This document shows positions 22,826 through 31,916 of a stretch of DNA of 64,000 bases, one piece after another. The position numbers and the translations under genes were made by a program. Origin of the DNA: Ga0077527 sp038316355 (GTDB lineage: Bacteria > Pseudomonadota > Gammaproteobacteria > Burkholderiales > SG8-41); NCBI GenBank assembly GCA_038316355.1, contig JBBQAO010000009.1, forward strand, positions 13,238 to 77,237, given 5' to 3'. Numbering within the stretch: the first letter of the stretch is position 1; each line of letters begins with the position of its first letter. The notes beneath the pieces are model-generated. The model was not told the origin of the DNA. It worked only from the letters and a program-made list of their open reading frames with translations, and did not search any database.

Positions 22826-24439
22826 ATGATCTCCGTCGGACAACACTCCATGCGGCCGGATTTCCGGGACGCCGAAGGCGCCCACCGGACGCAGGACACC
22901 TATTGGCGCTCGTTACAATTGTTCAATGGTTATCGTGCGGCCGCTGCGCTGCTGTTGCTGCTGGCCGGCGGTTTCTGGGGCAGCACTCTGCAGTTCGGCT
23001 CTCGGGATCTGCGGCTGTTCCTGATCGGTGCCGCCAGTTATGCCGCATTTGCGCTGGCGATGTTCGTGGTCATCCGCACTCGCGAGCGGTTTACCTGGCA
23101 ACTGGCGATCCAGGTCGGCGGCGATATCGGCTTTGTCGTGTTGCTGATGTATGCCAGCGGCGGCTTGTCGAGCGGCCTGGGGCTGCTGCTGCTGACCTCG
23201 CTGGCCGCCGCAGGGCTGGTCAGCCGCGGCCAGTTGACGCTGTTCTTTGCCGCGATCGCGACCATTGCGGTGCTGCTGGAACATACCTACGAGGTGTTGC
23301 GATTTTCCGAGAACGGTGCGCAGTATGCGCAGGCCGGTCTGCTGTCCATTGCCTATTTCGCGACTGCCTGGCTCGCCCATACCCTGGCCACGCGCTCGCT
23401 GGCGAGCGAACGGCTTGCGGCACAACGCGAAATCGACCTGGCCAACATGGCGCAGGTTAACCAGCTGGTGATCCAGGACATGGAACATGGCGTGATCGTC
23501 GTTGACGGCGAGGGCATCGTGCGCCAGGTCAATACCGCTGCGGAGCGCATGATCGGCGGTCTGCGCGGCGGCGGGGTGGTGGCGCTGAAGGACCGCGCCC
23601 CCGCGCTGCATGCCCGCGTCGAGACCTGGTTGCACGATCAGCAGGGCCGAGAAACCCCGGACGCTTTCGAGCTCGGATCGCATCTGCGCGCAAGGCTGGT
23701 GCCGGTTGCAGCGCGGCGCGGTGCCGGTGCGGTTATTTTTCTGGAAGACCTGGCGCGTATCCAGGCCGAGGCCCGGCAACTGAAGCTTGCCGCGCTTGGG
23801 CGGTTGACGGCAAACATTGCCCACGAAATCCGCAACCCGCTGGGCGCCATCAGCCATGCCGCGGAATTGTTGCAGGAGGAGCCCGAGATTTCCCCCGGGG
23901 CACAACGCCTGACGACGATCATCCGCGACAATACCCGCCGGCTCGACCGCATGATCAACGACGTGCAGACGCTGAACCGGGGGGAGCGCGCCATGCGCGA
24001 GCGCTTCCATCTGGCGACTTACCTGCAGACATTTGTCGAGCAGTTTGCCGCAACGGAAAAACTGGCGGCGAACGTGATTGAGCTGAATCTGACGACAGAT
24101 CCCCATGTCATGTTCGACCGCGATCACCTGAACCAGGTGTTGTGGAACCTGTGTCAGAACGCGTTGCGCCATTCGCAGCGCGGCCCCGGCAGCATCAGCC
24201 TCGTGGTGGGGCGGGCCAGCCTTGGCAATGCGGTAAGATTGGACGTCATTGATGACGGTCCCGGGTTGCCGTCTGAGTCGCGCAGCAAATTGTTCGAGCC
24301 GTTTTTCACCACCTCGCCCGGCGGCACCGGACTGGGCCTTTATCTGGCGCGGGAGATTTGTGAAGCGAACGGCGCCATGCTCGAATACGTGGATTCGGCC
24401 AGAGGTGCGCGGTTCTCGGTAACCTGCACTGCGGGTTAA
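22826..24439 (+). CDS. pilS: PilS-like membrane sensor histidine kinase
   Basis: 537 residues (an ATG at residue 9 is an alternative start). Six membrane segments between about 38 and 190, a PAS-like region (about 210-310), HisKA with AHEIRNPLGAISHAAELL (phospho-acceptor H333), and HATPase with NLCQNALRHS (N box), DVIDDGPGLP (G1) and GGTGLGLYLAREI (G2). In characterised systems PilS senses pilin in the membrane and phosphorylates PilR to control pilA through sigma-54. pilR follows after 51 bases, with a 13-bp triplet repeat between. Confidence 0.88.
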   Translation: MISVGQHSMRPDFRDAEGAHRTQDTYWRSLQLFNGYRAAAALLLLLAGGFWGSTLQFGSRDLRLFLIGAASYAAFALAMFVVIRTRERFTWQLAIQVGGDIGFVVLLMYASGGLSSGLGLLLLTSLAAAGLVSRGQLTLFFAAIATIAVLLEHTYEVLRFSENGAQYAQAGLLSIAYFATAWLAHTLATRSLASERLAAQREIDLANMAQVNQLVIQDMEHGVIVVDGEGIVRQVNTAAERMIGGLRGGGVVALKDRAPALHARVETWLHDQQGRETPDAFELGSHLRARLVPVAARRGAGAVIFLEDLARIQAEARQLKLAALGRLTANIAHEIRNPLGAISHAAELLQEEPEISPGAQRLTTIIRDNTRRLDRMINDVQTLNRGERAMRERFHLATYLQTFVEQFAATEKLAANVIELNLTTDPHVMFDRDHLNQVLWNLCQNALRHSQRGPGSISLVVGRASLGNAVRLDVIDDGPGLPSESRSKLFEPFFTTSPGGTGLGLYLAREICEANGAMLEYVDSARGARFSVTCTAG

Positions 24440-24440
24440 T

Positions 24441-24479
24441 GGGGCAACCAGCGGGGGCAACCAGCGGGGGCAAACAGCG
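24441..24479. repeat. Three tandem 13-bp repeats between pilS and pilR
   Basis: GGGGCAACCAGCG is repeated at 24441-24453 and 24454-24466, with a third copy at 24467-24479 differing by one base. The array runs directly into the GGAGGGG ribosome binding site of pilR, so a change in copy number would alter spacing between the genes. Confidence 0.75.
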
Positions 24480-24490
24480 GAGGGGTGAAA

Positions 24491-25858
24491 GTGGCAACGG
24501 GTCAGGTACTGGTTGTCGATGATGAAGCGGACATCCGGGAGTTGCTCGGCATCACGTTGCTGCGCATGGGCCTGGAGCCGCACTGCGCGGGCAGCGTGTC
24601 CGAAGCCCTGTCCTTGCTCGGGAGCAATTCTTTCGAGCTTTGTCTCACCGACATGCGGCTGGCCGACGGTGACGGACTGTCGATCGTCGAGCACATCACG
24701 CGGAATCATCCCAGCCTGCCGGTGGCGGTGATTACTGCGCACGGCAGTGCCGAGAACGCAGTGGCCGCACTCAAGGCCGGAGCCTTTGATTATCTCGGCA
24801 AACCGGTATCGCTGGATCAGTTGCGGGCGTTGGTACGTTCCGCGCTGAAGCTGCCTCGCCCGGGCGGTGAACGTCAGGATCCGGATATCGCGCAGTCTGA
24901 ATCCAGCGGCCCCTGCCTGATCGGCGATTCGCCGCTGATGGCGCAGGCGCGGCAGATGATCGACAAGCTGGCGCGCAGCCAGGCGCCGGTGCAGATTCGC
25001 GGCGAATCGGGTTCCGGCAAGGAACTGGCAGCGCGGCGGATACACCAGAACGGCGCGCGGCGCGATAGTCCTTTTGTCGCGGTCAATTGCGGTGCGATTC
25101 CGGAAAACCTGATGGAGTCCGAATTTTTCGGCCACAAGAAGGGCTCATTCACCGGGGCTTTGGCGGACCATGACGGTTTTTTCCAGGCGGCTGACGGCGG
25201 CACCCTGTTTCTCGACGAAGTCGGTGATCTGCCGTTGTCGATGCAGGTGAAGCTGCTGCGTGTCATCCAGGAAAAACGCGTGCGCCGGGTTGGTTCTACC
25301 GCCGAGGAGCCGGTGGATGTGCGCATCATCAGCGCGACGCACCGCCACCTCGCCGAAGAAGTGAAAAGCGGCGCGTTCCGGCAGGATCTGTATTACCGCC
25401 TGAACGTGATTGAATTGCGCATGCCGGCATTGCGTGAATTGCGTGAAGACATTACGCAACTTGCCGCCGCAATACTCGCGCGCCACGCCGGCGAGGGGCG
25501 GGCGCCGCGGCTGTCGGCGCAGGCTGAAGCGGCACTGCAGGCCTATCATTTTCCGGGCAACGTGCGCGAACTGGAAAACATCCTGGAGCGCGCGGTGGCG
25601 CTGGTCAGCGCTGACGAGATTGCAATCGATGATCTGCAGTTGTCGGACGAACGCGCTGCCGAGCAGGAAGTCGATGTCGAGGGCCTGCCGCTGCCCGAAC
25701 GGCTTGAGGCCATTGAGCGCAAGGCCATACTCGATGCCCTCGAACGGGCCCGCTACAACCAGACCGCGGCGGCCAAGCTGCTGGGCATTTCCTTCCGCGC
25801 CTTGCGTTACCGCATCCAGCGCCTGGGCATCAAGCAGGAACTGGATGCCAGGTCCTGA
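24491..25858 (+). CDS. pilR: PilR-like sigma-54-dependent response regulator
   Basis: 455 residues from GTG at 24491, chosen because GGAGGGG (24479-24485) is at proper distance; a GTG at 24485 overlaps that site. Receiver domain 4-115 with acidic pocket VVDDE and phospho-acceptor D54 (CLTDMRLADGDG). The AAA+ domain has GESGSGKE (Walker A), GSFTGA (sigma-54 contact loop, usually GAFTGA) and GGTLFLDEVGDLP (Walker B). A Fis-type HTH (NQTAAAKLLGISFRALRYRIQRLGI) ends it. Activates sigma-54 promoters such as pilA. Confidence 0.9.
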   Translation: MATGQVLVVDDEADIRELLGITLLRMGLEPHCAGSVSEALSLLGSNSFELCLTDMRLADGDGLSIVEHITRNHPSLPVAVITAHGSAENAVAALKAGAFDYLGKPVSLDQLRALVRSALKLPRPGGERQDPDIAQSESSGPCLIGDSPLMAQARQMIDKLARSQAPVQIRGESGSGKELAARRIHQNGARRDSPFVAVNCGAIPENLMESEFFGHKKGSFTGALADHDGFFQAADGGTLFLDEVGDLPLSMQVKLLRVIQEKRVRRVGSTAEEPVDVRIISATHRHLAEEVKSGAFRQDLYYRLNVIELRMPALRELREDITQLAAAILARHAGEGRAPRLSAQAEAALQAYHFPGNVRELENILERAVALVSADEIAIDDLQLSDERAAEQEVDVEGLPLPERLEAIERKAILDALERARYNQTAAAKLLGISFRALRYRIQRLGIKQELDARS

Positions 25859-25867
25859 GGGGCGGTC

Positions 25868-26404
25868 ATGAATATCGACGCTCCCGGATTGGCAGACGAA
25901 GCTCTCTATATCGCCTCGCCGAATTGCGACGAGCGGCCGCCCGATACAGCCATCGAGTTGCTGGTCATCCACAACATCTGCCTGCCGCCGGGTGCATTCG
26001 GCGGCACCGCGGTCGCGGACCTGTTCCTGAACCGGCTGGATCCAGCGGCACATCCGTATTTCGCCACCATCGCCGGCTTGCAGGTATCCGCGCATTTTTT
26101 CATCCGCCGCGACGGCGCCCTGCTGCAGTTCGTACCCTGCGCGCTGCGCGCCTGGCATGCCGGACAATCGTTGTGGTGCGGGCGCGGGCGCTGCAATGAT
26201 TATTCGATCGGCATCGAGCTCGAAGGCACGGATGACATGGCGTTCAGTGCCGCCCAGTACGACCGGCTGGGGGTGCTCGCCCGCGCCCTCCATGATCGAT
26301 ATCCGATCACCGCCAGCGTCGGGCACTCCGACATTGCGCCGGGCCGCAAGACCGATCCTGGACCGCATTTTGACTGGCCGCGTTATCGGGCCAGCCTGCG
26401 GTAG
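25868..26404 (+). CDS. ampD: 1,6-anhydro-N-acetylmuramyl-L-alanine amidase
   Basis: 178 residues. Amidase_2 zinc hydrolase: ELLVIHNICLPPG holds the first metal His, HAGQSLWCGRGRCNDYSIGIELEG the substrate region and catalytic Glu, and VGHSDIAPGRKTDPGPHFDW the second His, Lys and Asp ligands. Cytoplasmic recycling of anhydro-muropeptides released by lytic transglycosylases, two of which are encoded in this window. Starts 9 bases after pilR, a conserved neighbour in this class. Confidence 0.95.
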   Translation: MNIDAPGLADEALYIASPNCDERPPDTAIELLVIHNICLPPGAFGGTAVADLFLNRLDPAAHPYFATIAGLQVSAHFFIRRDGALLQFVPCALRAWHAGQSLWCGRGRCNDYSIGIELEGTDDMAFSAAQYDRLGVLARALHDRYPITASVGHSDIAPGRKTDPGPHFDWPRYRASLR

Positions 26405-26601
26405 CCGGAACCCCCCTCACAAGCAACGTCGTTGGGCGGCATCCGGAAGCGGCTTTTCGCAATTCCTTGATTTTCATCGTTTGGTGCACCACAGCGTGGC
26501 GGCCCGGGCATTTTGCTGCCCACTTTTTGTGCAATAAATCCGGTGCTTGGCGCTGTTTCCTGTTGTTTCTCAATAACTTTTAAAAAAAACGTCAAAACCT
26601 A

Positions 26602-26630
26602 TTGCGGATTCAAAACACGGCCACTAGAAT
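26602..26630 (+). promoter_or_regulatory. Promoter of nrdA
   Basis: TTGCGG (26602-26607), 17 bp, TAGAAT (26625-26630). The -10 lies inside the first NrdR-like box. The same hexamers and spacing occur at 44759-44787. The surrounding 26405-26744 stretch has no other convincing gene. Confidence 0.65.
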
Positions 26631-26667
26631 TGGTCGAAATTAATGCGCGAACCACAACATATAGTGG
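26621..26667. promoter_or_regulatory. Tandem NrdR-like boxes upstream of nrdA
   Basis: Box 1 CCACTAGAATTGGTCG (26621-26636) and box 2 CCACAACATATAGTGG (26652-26667). Box 2 matches the NrdR consensus pattern (acaCwAtATaTwGtgt) well, box 1 less so. Centres are 31 bp apart, the three-turn spacing known for NrdR sites. Box 1 covers the -10, box 2 the start region, as expected for repression when dATP is plentiful. Confidence 0.65.
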
Positions 26668-26744
26668 TCGTGCCGTGGTTATCGGGCTGGGAGCGCTGGT
26701 GTTCCTGGGGGTTAGAAAACCTAAAAAAACCAAGGAGTAACGTT

Positions 26745-29606
26745 ATGCAAGTCGCCGCAGAATCCACCCAATCCCGTGTTTTTCCGCAAGCCACCCCCGC
26801 CGAGGAGGCTGCGCGGGAGGCCCTGTATGCCCAATACAAAATCATCCGCCGCAATGGCTCAGTGGTGGGTTTTGAGCCGGCGAAAATCGCCATTGCCCTG
26901 ACCAAGGCTTTCATCGCCGTCAACGGCGGTCAGGGTGCGGCTTCGGCGCGGGTGCGTGAGCAGGTCGCGGCGTTGACCGACTGCGTGGTTGTCGCGCTGA
27001 TGCGGCGCCAGCCTTCGGGCGGCACTTTCCATATCGAGGACATCCAGGACCAGGTCGAACTCGCACTGATGCGCATGGGCGAGCACCACGTGGCCCGCTC
27101 CTACGTGCTCTATCGCGAGGAGCGCACCAGGGAACGCGCGCGTCAGCGCGAAGCGCAGCCTGCGGCGACGGCACAGCGCGAGTCGGTGGTCAACGTCACC
27201 GAAGGCGGCGTGAAGCGGCCGCTCGACCTTCCGCAGATTACCGCTCTGGTGCAAAGCGCCTGTGCCGGACTTGGCCACGAAGTCAGCACGCAGCCCATTC
27301 TCGATGCAATGTTCCGTGACCTCTACGAAGGCGTGCCCATCGACGAAGTGCGCAAATCACTGATCCTGGCCGCGCGCGGGCTGATCGAACAGGACCCGGG
27401 CTACAGCTACGTGACCGCCCGCCTGCTGATGCACACGATGCGTCTGGAAACCCTGGGGGAAGAGGTGACGCAGGAGGATATGGCAACGCGTTATGCCGCC
27501 TACCTGCCGGAATTCATCAAGAAGGGCATCGCCGCTGAACGGCTGGACGAACGCCTGGGTGATTACGATATGAAGGCGCTGGGCGCCGCACTCGACGCGA
27601 AACGCGACCTCAAGTTCACCTATCTCGGCCTGCAGATTCTCTACGACCGCTATTTCCTGCACATCGAAGGCCGGCGCATTGAGCTGCCGCAGGTGTTTTT
27701 CATGCGCGTGGCGATGGGACTTGCATTGAACGAACCGAAAAGCCAGCGTGAAGTGCGTGCGATCGAGTTCTACAACGTGTTGTCCAGCTTCGATCTGATG
27801 AGCTCGACCCCGACGCTGTTCAATTCCGGCACGCGCCGCTCGCAGCTCGCCAGCTGCTACCTGACCACGGTTGCCGACGACCTCGACGGCATCTACGAGG
27901 CGATCAAGGAAAACGCGATGCTGCAGAAGTATGCCGGCGGCATCGGCAACGACTGGACCCCCGTGCGCGCGCTCGGCGCCTACATCAAGGGCACCAACGG
28001 CAAGTCGCAGGGCGTTGTGCCGTTCCTGAAGGTGGTCAACGATACCGCCGTTGCAGTGAACCAGGGCGGAAAACGCAAAGGCGCGGTGTGTTCGTACCTC
28101 GAAACCTGGCATCTCGACATCGAGGAATTCCTCGAATTGCGCAAGAACACCGGCGATGACCGCCGGCGCACCCATGACATGAACACTTCGAACTGGATTC
28201 CGGATATGTTCATGAAGCGTGTGATGGAGGGTGGCGAATGGACGCTGTTCTCACCCTCGGACGTTCCGGACCTGCACGAGAAATTCGGCAAGGCTTTTGA
28301 GAAAGCCTATATCGAATACGAGGCGCAGTGCACCCGCGGCGAGTTGAAACTCTACAAGAAGGTTCCAGCCAACCAGCTGTGGCGAAAAATGCTGACCATG
28401 CTGTTCGAGACCGGGCATCCGTGGATCACATTCAAGGATCCCTGCAACCTGCGCTCGCCGCAGCAGCACGTCGGCGTCGTGCACAGCTCCAACCTGTGCA
28501 CCGAAATCACGCTGAACACCGGTCCCGACGAAATCGCTGTTTGCAATCTGGCGTCGGTCAACATGCCGGCGCACCTGGATTTGTCGACCGGCCTGCTCGA
28601 CATGGAGAAGCTGAAGCGTACGGTCGGCACCGGCATGCGCATGCTCGACAACGTGATCGATCTCAACTTCTACAACGTCAACAAGGCGCGCAACTCCAAC
28701 TTCAAGCACCGTCCGGTCGGGCTCGGCATCATGGGTTTCCAGGACTGCCTGCACATGTTGCGTATTCCCTACGGTTCGCCGGCAGCAGTGGAGTTCGCCG
28801 ATCGTTCGATGGAACAGGTGACCTACACCGCATACTCGGCTTCGTCGGACCTGGCGGAAGAACGCGGCCCGTATTCGACGTTCAAGGGCTCGCTGTGGGA
28901 TCGCGGCATTCTGCCGCTGGACTCGCTGAAGGTGCTGGCTGACGAGCGCGGCGGATACGTCGAATGCGACATGTCCACCAGGCTGGACTGGGACAGCCTG
29001 CGCAGCCGCATCCAGCGCGTCGGTATCCGCAATTCGAACTGCATTGCGATTGCGCCGACGGCAACCATTGCCAACATCACTGGACTGTCGCAGTGCATCG
29101 AGCCGACCTACCAGAACCTCTACGTCAAATCCAACCTGTCGGGCGAGTTCACCGTCGTCAACGAATTCCTCGTGCGCGACCTGAAAAAACTCAACCTGTG
29201 GGACGAGGTGATGATCGCCGATTTGAAATACTTCGACGGCTCGCTGGCCAGGATCGATCGTGTGCCGCCGGACGTGCGCAGCCTCTACGCCACGGCCTTC
29301 GAGATGGATGCGAGCTGGCTGGTGGAATGCGCGGCGCGCCGGCAGAAATGGATCGACCAGTCGCAGTCGCTGAACATTTACATGGCGGGTGCGTCGGGCA
29401 AGAAGCTGGATGACACCTACAAACTCGCCTGGATTCGCGGCCTGAAAACGACCTACTACCTGCGCACGCTGGGCGCGACTTCCACCGAGAAGTCGACATC
29501 GAAGGTGGGCCAGCTCAATGCCGTGACGTCGGATGGCGGCGTGAACGGGGAAGAGCAGCCCAAGGCATGTTCGATCCTCGACCCGGAATGTGAGGCCTGC
29601 CAGTAG
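26745..29606 (+). CDS. nrdA: Ribonucleoside-diphosphate reductase class Ia, alpha subunit
   Basis: 953 residues from ATG at 26745, with AAGGAG at 26732-26737; an in-frame extension to 26643 runs through the operator and is not coding. An ATP-cone (about 23-125) begins IIRRNGSVVGFEPAKI; a second, weaker cone-like region follows (150-230), so regulation may be complex. The barrel has NLCTEITLN and AVCNLASVN, a PTATIANITG motif, and the tail ends CSILDPECEACQ, the redox Cys pair. Reduces NDPs to dNDPs with NrdB, 190 bases downstream. Confidence 0.96.
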   Translation: MQVAAESTQSRVFPQATPAEEAAREALYAQYKIIRRNGSVVGFEPAKIAIALTKAFIAVNGGQGAASARVREQVAALTDCVVVALMRRQPSGGTFHIEDIQDQVELALMRMGEHHVARSYVLYREERTRERARQREAQPAATAQRESVVNVTEGGVKRPLDLPQITALVQSACAGLGHEVSTQPILDAMFRDLYEGVPIDEVRKSLILAARGLIEQDPGYSYVTARLLMHTMRLETLGEEVTQEDMATRYAAYLPEFIKKGIAAERLDERLGDYDMKALGAALDAKRDLKFTYLGLQILYDRYFLHIEGRRIELPQVFFMRVAMGLALNEPKSQREVRAIEFYNVLSSFDLMSSTPTLFNSGTRRSQLASCYLTTVADDLDGIYEAIKENAMLQKYAGGIGNDWTPVRALGAYIKGTNGKSQGVVPFLKVVNDTAVAVNQGGKRKGAVCSYLETWHLDIEEFLELRKNTGDDRRRTHDMNTSNWIPDMFMKRVMEGGEWTLFSPSDVPDLHEKFGKAFEKAYIEYEAQCTRGELKLYKKVPANQLWRKMLTMLFETGHPWITFKDPCNLRSPQQHVGVVHSSNLCTEITLNTGPDEIAVCNLASVNMPAHLDLSTGLLDMEKLKRTVGTGMRMLDNVIDLNFYNVNKARNSNFKHRPVGLGIMGFQDCLHMLRIPYGSPAAVEFADRSMEQVTYTAYSASSDLAEERGPYSTFKGSLWDRGILPLDSLKVLADERGGYVECDMSTRLDWDSLRSRIQRVGIRNSNCIAIAPTATIANITGLSQCIEPTYQNLYVKSNLSGEFTVVNEFLVRDLKKLNLWDEVMIADLKYFDGSLARIDRVPPDVRSLYATAFEMDASWLVECAARRQKWIDQSQSLNIYMAGASGKKLDDTYKLAWIRGLKTTYYLRTLGATSTEKSTSKVGQLNAVTSDGGVNGEEQPKACSILDPECEACQ

Positions 29607-29796
29607 GCGGGTAACAGGCAAGAGGCAAGTGGCAAGGCGCGAATCAGGGAAGCAGTGAATAACGATTGATTGGAAGGCAGTTGTTGGTTCAGGGTTTGCT
29701 GCACGGCAAGTCGGCGGTTTCACCGATAACAATCTCAAGAGTCCGCCGACTGTGCTGGAAGGTATCCACCTACAACGCTAATAAAGGAGACTGAAG

Positions 29797-30927
29797 ATGT
29801 TGCAATTTGAAGAACCGGGTGTGGCCGGACTGGCAAAACAGCCCGTGATGGCAGATCGCGCGCCCTCGCATGCCCCCTCGCAAAATCATCCCGCTGCTGA
29901 AGAAGAGTTACGGCGCGTCAATGTCGCCGACAAACGCATCATCAACGGCCGTACTGACGTCAACCAGCTGGTGCCGTTCAAATACAAATGGGCCTGGGAC
30001 AAGTACCTCTCGGCCTGTGCCAATCACTGGATGCCGCAGGAAATCCAGATGAGCCGTGACATCGAGCTGTGGAAAAACCCCAATGGCCTGACCGAAGACG
30101 AGCGTCGCATCGTCAAGCGCAATCTCGGGTTTTTTGTCACCGCTGACTCACTGGCAGCGAACAACATCGTGCTCGGCACCTACCGCCATATCACTGCGCC
30201 GGAATGCCGCCAGTACCTCCTGCGCCAGGCTTTTGAAGAGGCGATCCATACCCACGCCTACCAGTACATCGTGGAAAGCCTGGGGCTGAACGAAAGTGAA
30301 ATTTTCAACGCCTACCACGAGGTTTCGTCGATCCGCGACAAGGATGAGTTCCTGATCCCGTTCATCGACGTGCTGACCGATCCCACCTTCAAGACCGGTA
30401 CGCCGGAAGCCGACCAGAAGCTGCTGAAAAGCCTGATCGTGTTTGCCTGCCTGATGGAAGGCCTGTTCTTCTACGTCGGTTTTGCGCAGATCCTCGCGCT
30501 GGGCCGGCAGAACAAGATGACCGGTGCCGCCGAGCAGTACCAGTACATCCTGCGCGACGAATCCATGCACTGCAATTTCGGCATCGACCTGATCAACACC
30601 ATCAAGATGGAGAATCCTCACCTGTGGACCACGGAGTTCCGCGAAGAACTGCGCGAGTTGTTCCACAAGGGTGTGGAGCTCGAATACAAATATGCCGAAG
30701 ACACCATGCCACGCGGTGTGCTTGGTCTGAATGCTGCGATGTTCAAGGAATACCTGCGCTTCATCGCCAACCGCCGTGCCCAGCAGATCGGGCTGGAAGT
30801 GCTGTTTGAGGGCGCGACCAATCCCTTCCCGTGGATGGCGGAAATGATCGACCTTAAAAAAGAACGCAACTTTTTTGAAACCCGCGTCATCGAGTACCAG
30901 ACCGGGGGCGCGTTGTCCTGGGATTGA
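29797..30927 (+). CDS. nrdB: Ribonucleoside-diphosphate reductase class Ia, beta subunit
   Basis: 376 residues. The ferritin-like diiron core is shown by FEEAIHTHAYQYIVESLG (Y155 is the likely radical tyrosine) and DESMHCNFGIDLINTIK with further Glu ligands. The C-terminus (FFETRVIEYQTGGALSWD) is the peptide that docks on NrdA. A good AAAGGAG site precedes the ATG. I saw no second NrdR box in the 190-base gap, so nrdB is probably read from the nrdA promoter. Confidence 0.96.
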   Translation: MLQFEEPGVAGLAKQPVMADRAPSHAPSQNHPAAEEELRRVNVADKRIINGRTDVNQLVPFKYKWAWDKYLSACANHWMPQEIQMSRDIELWKNPNGLTEDERRIVKRNLGFFVTADSLAANNIVLGTYRHITAPECRQYLLRQAFEEAIHTHAYQYIVESLGLNESEIFNAYHEVSSIRDKDEFLIPFIDVLTDPTFKTGTPEADQKLLKSLIVFACLMEGLFFYVGFAQILALGRQNKMTGAAEQYQYILRDESMHCNFGIDLINTIKMENPHLWTTEFREELRELFHKGVELEYKYAEDTMPRGVLGLNAAMFKEYLRFIANRRAQQIGLEVLFEGATNPFPWMAEMIDLKKERNFFETRVIEYQTGGALSWD

Positions 30928-31041
30928 TGTGCCCCTTTGTTTTTGCAGACGGGAATGGATACGAAAAACGGACACCAAACATGCGATTGAGAACAGGGAT
31001 CCCGGAACAAAGCGGGGTTCCGTGCTGAAGCAGCAAGACAC

Positions 31042-31089
31042 CCGGCGGCGCATTGCCCTGCGATTAAAACCGCAGGGCGGCGCCGCCGG
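31042..31089 (+). terminator. Long imperfect hairpin after nrdB
   Basis: Outer 10-bp stem 31042-31051 with 31080-31089 (CCGGCGGCGC/GCGCCGCCGG) and inner 8-bp stem 31055-31062 with 31071-31078 (GCCCTGCG/CGCAGGGC), loop ATTAAAAC. Followed by ATTCTTTCC, only weakly T-rich. Probably ends or stabilises the nrdAB transcript. Confidence 0.5.
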
Positions 31090-31134
31090 ATTCTTTCCGG
31101 GTTGCAATGTTCATCACCATGGAGGGTCGAAACC

Positions 31135-31440
31135 TTGGCACTCAGTCTGAAGTTCCGCCGTTACCGCAGCCGCAGGACCCATCTGCACACGGTTACCGAA
31201 CTGCGCGCAGAGGACAACTGCACGCTCTGGCTGCGATTCGATGACGGGCTCGAGGGCCATGTTTACCTGGGTGACCTGGTGGAAGACACGGCGATGGAGG
31301 TGTTGTCCGACGCCGCGCTGTTTCGCCGCGTGGCTTTTGATCCGGTATCGAACGTGCTGATCTGGAGCGGCGGCATCCGGATTGATCCGGACATGTTGTA
31401 CCGCAATCTGGCGAACAAGGCGGGCGCCGCGCTGCACTAG
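31135..31440 (+). CDS. DUF2442 domain protein
   Basis: 101 residues from TTG at 31135, chosen because GGAGGG (31121-31126) sits 8 bases upstream; a longer frame from 31102 lacks a binding site. Beta-rich: LWLRFDDGLEGHVYLGDLVEDTAMEVLSD...FRRVAFDPVSNVLIWSGGIRIDPDMLY, where the closing W-x-GG-x-x-I/L-D-P-D-x-L-Y is the DUF2442 signature. Found in toxin-antitoxin-like and stand-alone settings; no partner is seen here, so function is open. Confidence 0.75.
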   Translation: MALSLKFRRYRSRRTHLHTVTELRAEDNCTLWLRFDDGLEGHVYLGDLVEDTAMEVLSDAALFRRVAFDPVSNVLIWSGGIRIDPDMLYRNLANKAGAALH

Positions 31441-31556
31441 CACCGGGTCAAGGACGGGAGTTGGCAGGAAAGGCGTGCGCCGTATAAAGGCGTGCATCAC
31501 GCGCGATAGTCCCGCTGGGGAGCGCGCACTAAAGCTGGATATTGAAGGAGGTTCGC

Positions 31557-31892
31557 ATGGCAAAAGCGAAAAAGAAGGCTGCGAAGAAAAAAGTAAGTAA
31601 AAAGGCCGGCAAAAAAGCGGTCAAGAAAAAGAAACTGCTGAAGAAAAAGATTACACGCAAAGCCGCCGGAAAAAAAAGCGCCAGCCGCAAAACGGGCAAA
31701 AAAAAGCCGGCTCGAAAGCCGGCCAAGAAAAAAGCAGTCAAGAAAAAAGCAGTCAACAAAAAGCCTGCCATCAAAAAGCGGGCGGCTGCCAAAAAGCCCG
31801 CGTCCCAGGTAATGCCGGGACCGGCTCCGGTAGCGCCCCGTCCAATTGCGATTCCAGGTGCATGGCCGTTTCCGATGGGAAACAAACCCTGA
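31557..31892 (+). CDS. Lysine/alanine-rich histone H1-like protein
   Basis: 111 residues from ATG at 31557 with an ideal AAGGAGG at 31545-31551. The first 85 residues are almost entirely Lys/Ala with K-K-x-x-K and PAKK/PAIKK units; the last 25 switch to a Pro-rich tail (MPGPAPVAPRPIAIPGAWPFP). This resembles H1-like or AlgP-type DNA-binding proteins that compact DNA through the basic repeats. No globular domain. The repeat-rich DNA makes its length prone to change. Confidence 0.75.
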   Translation: MAKAKKKAAKKKVSKKAGKKAVKKKKLLKKKITRKAAGKKSASRKTGKKKPARKPAKKKAVKKKAVNKKPAIKKRAAAKKPASQVMPGPAPVAPRPIAIPGAWPFPMGNKP

Positions 31893-31916
31893 CATCTGTG
31901 CCGTGCGGCGGTTCCG

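Noticed and set aside
22913..25135. 740-codon frame on the minus strand across pilS and pilR
   Set aside because: It is antisense to two clear gene products, rich in Arg/His/Gln from GC-rich antisense codons, and has no recognisable domain.
26643..26744. N-terminal extension of NrdA
   Set aside because: It runs through the NrdR-like box and lacks a ribosome binding site; AAGGAG fixes the start at 26745.
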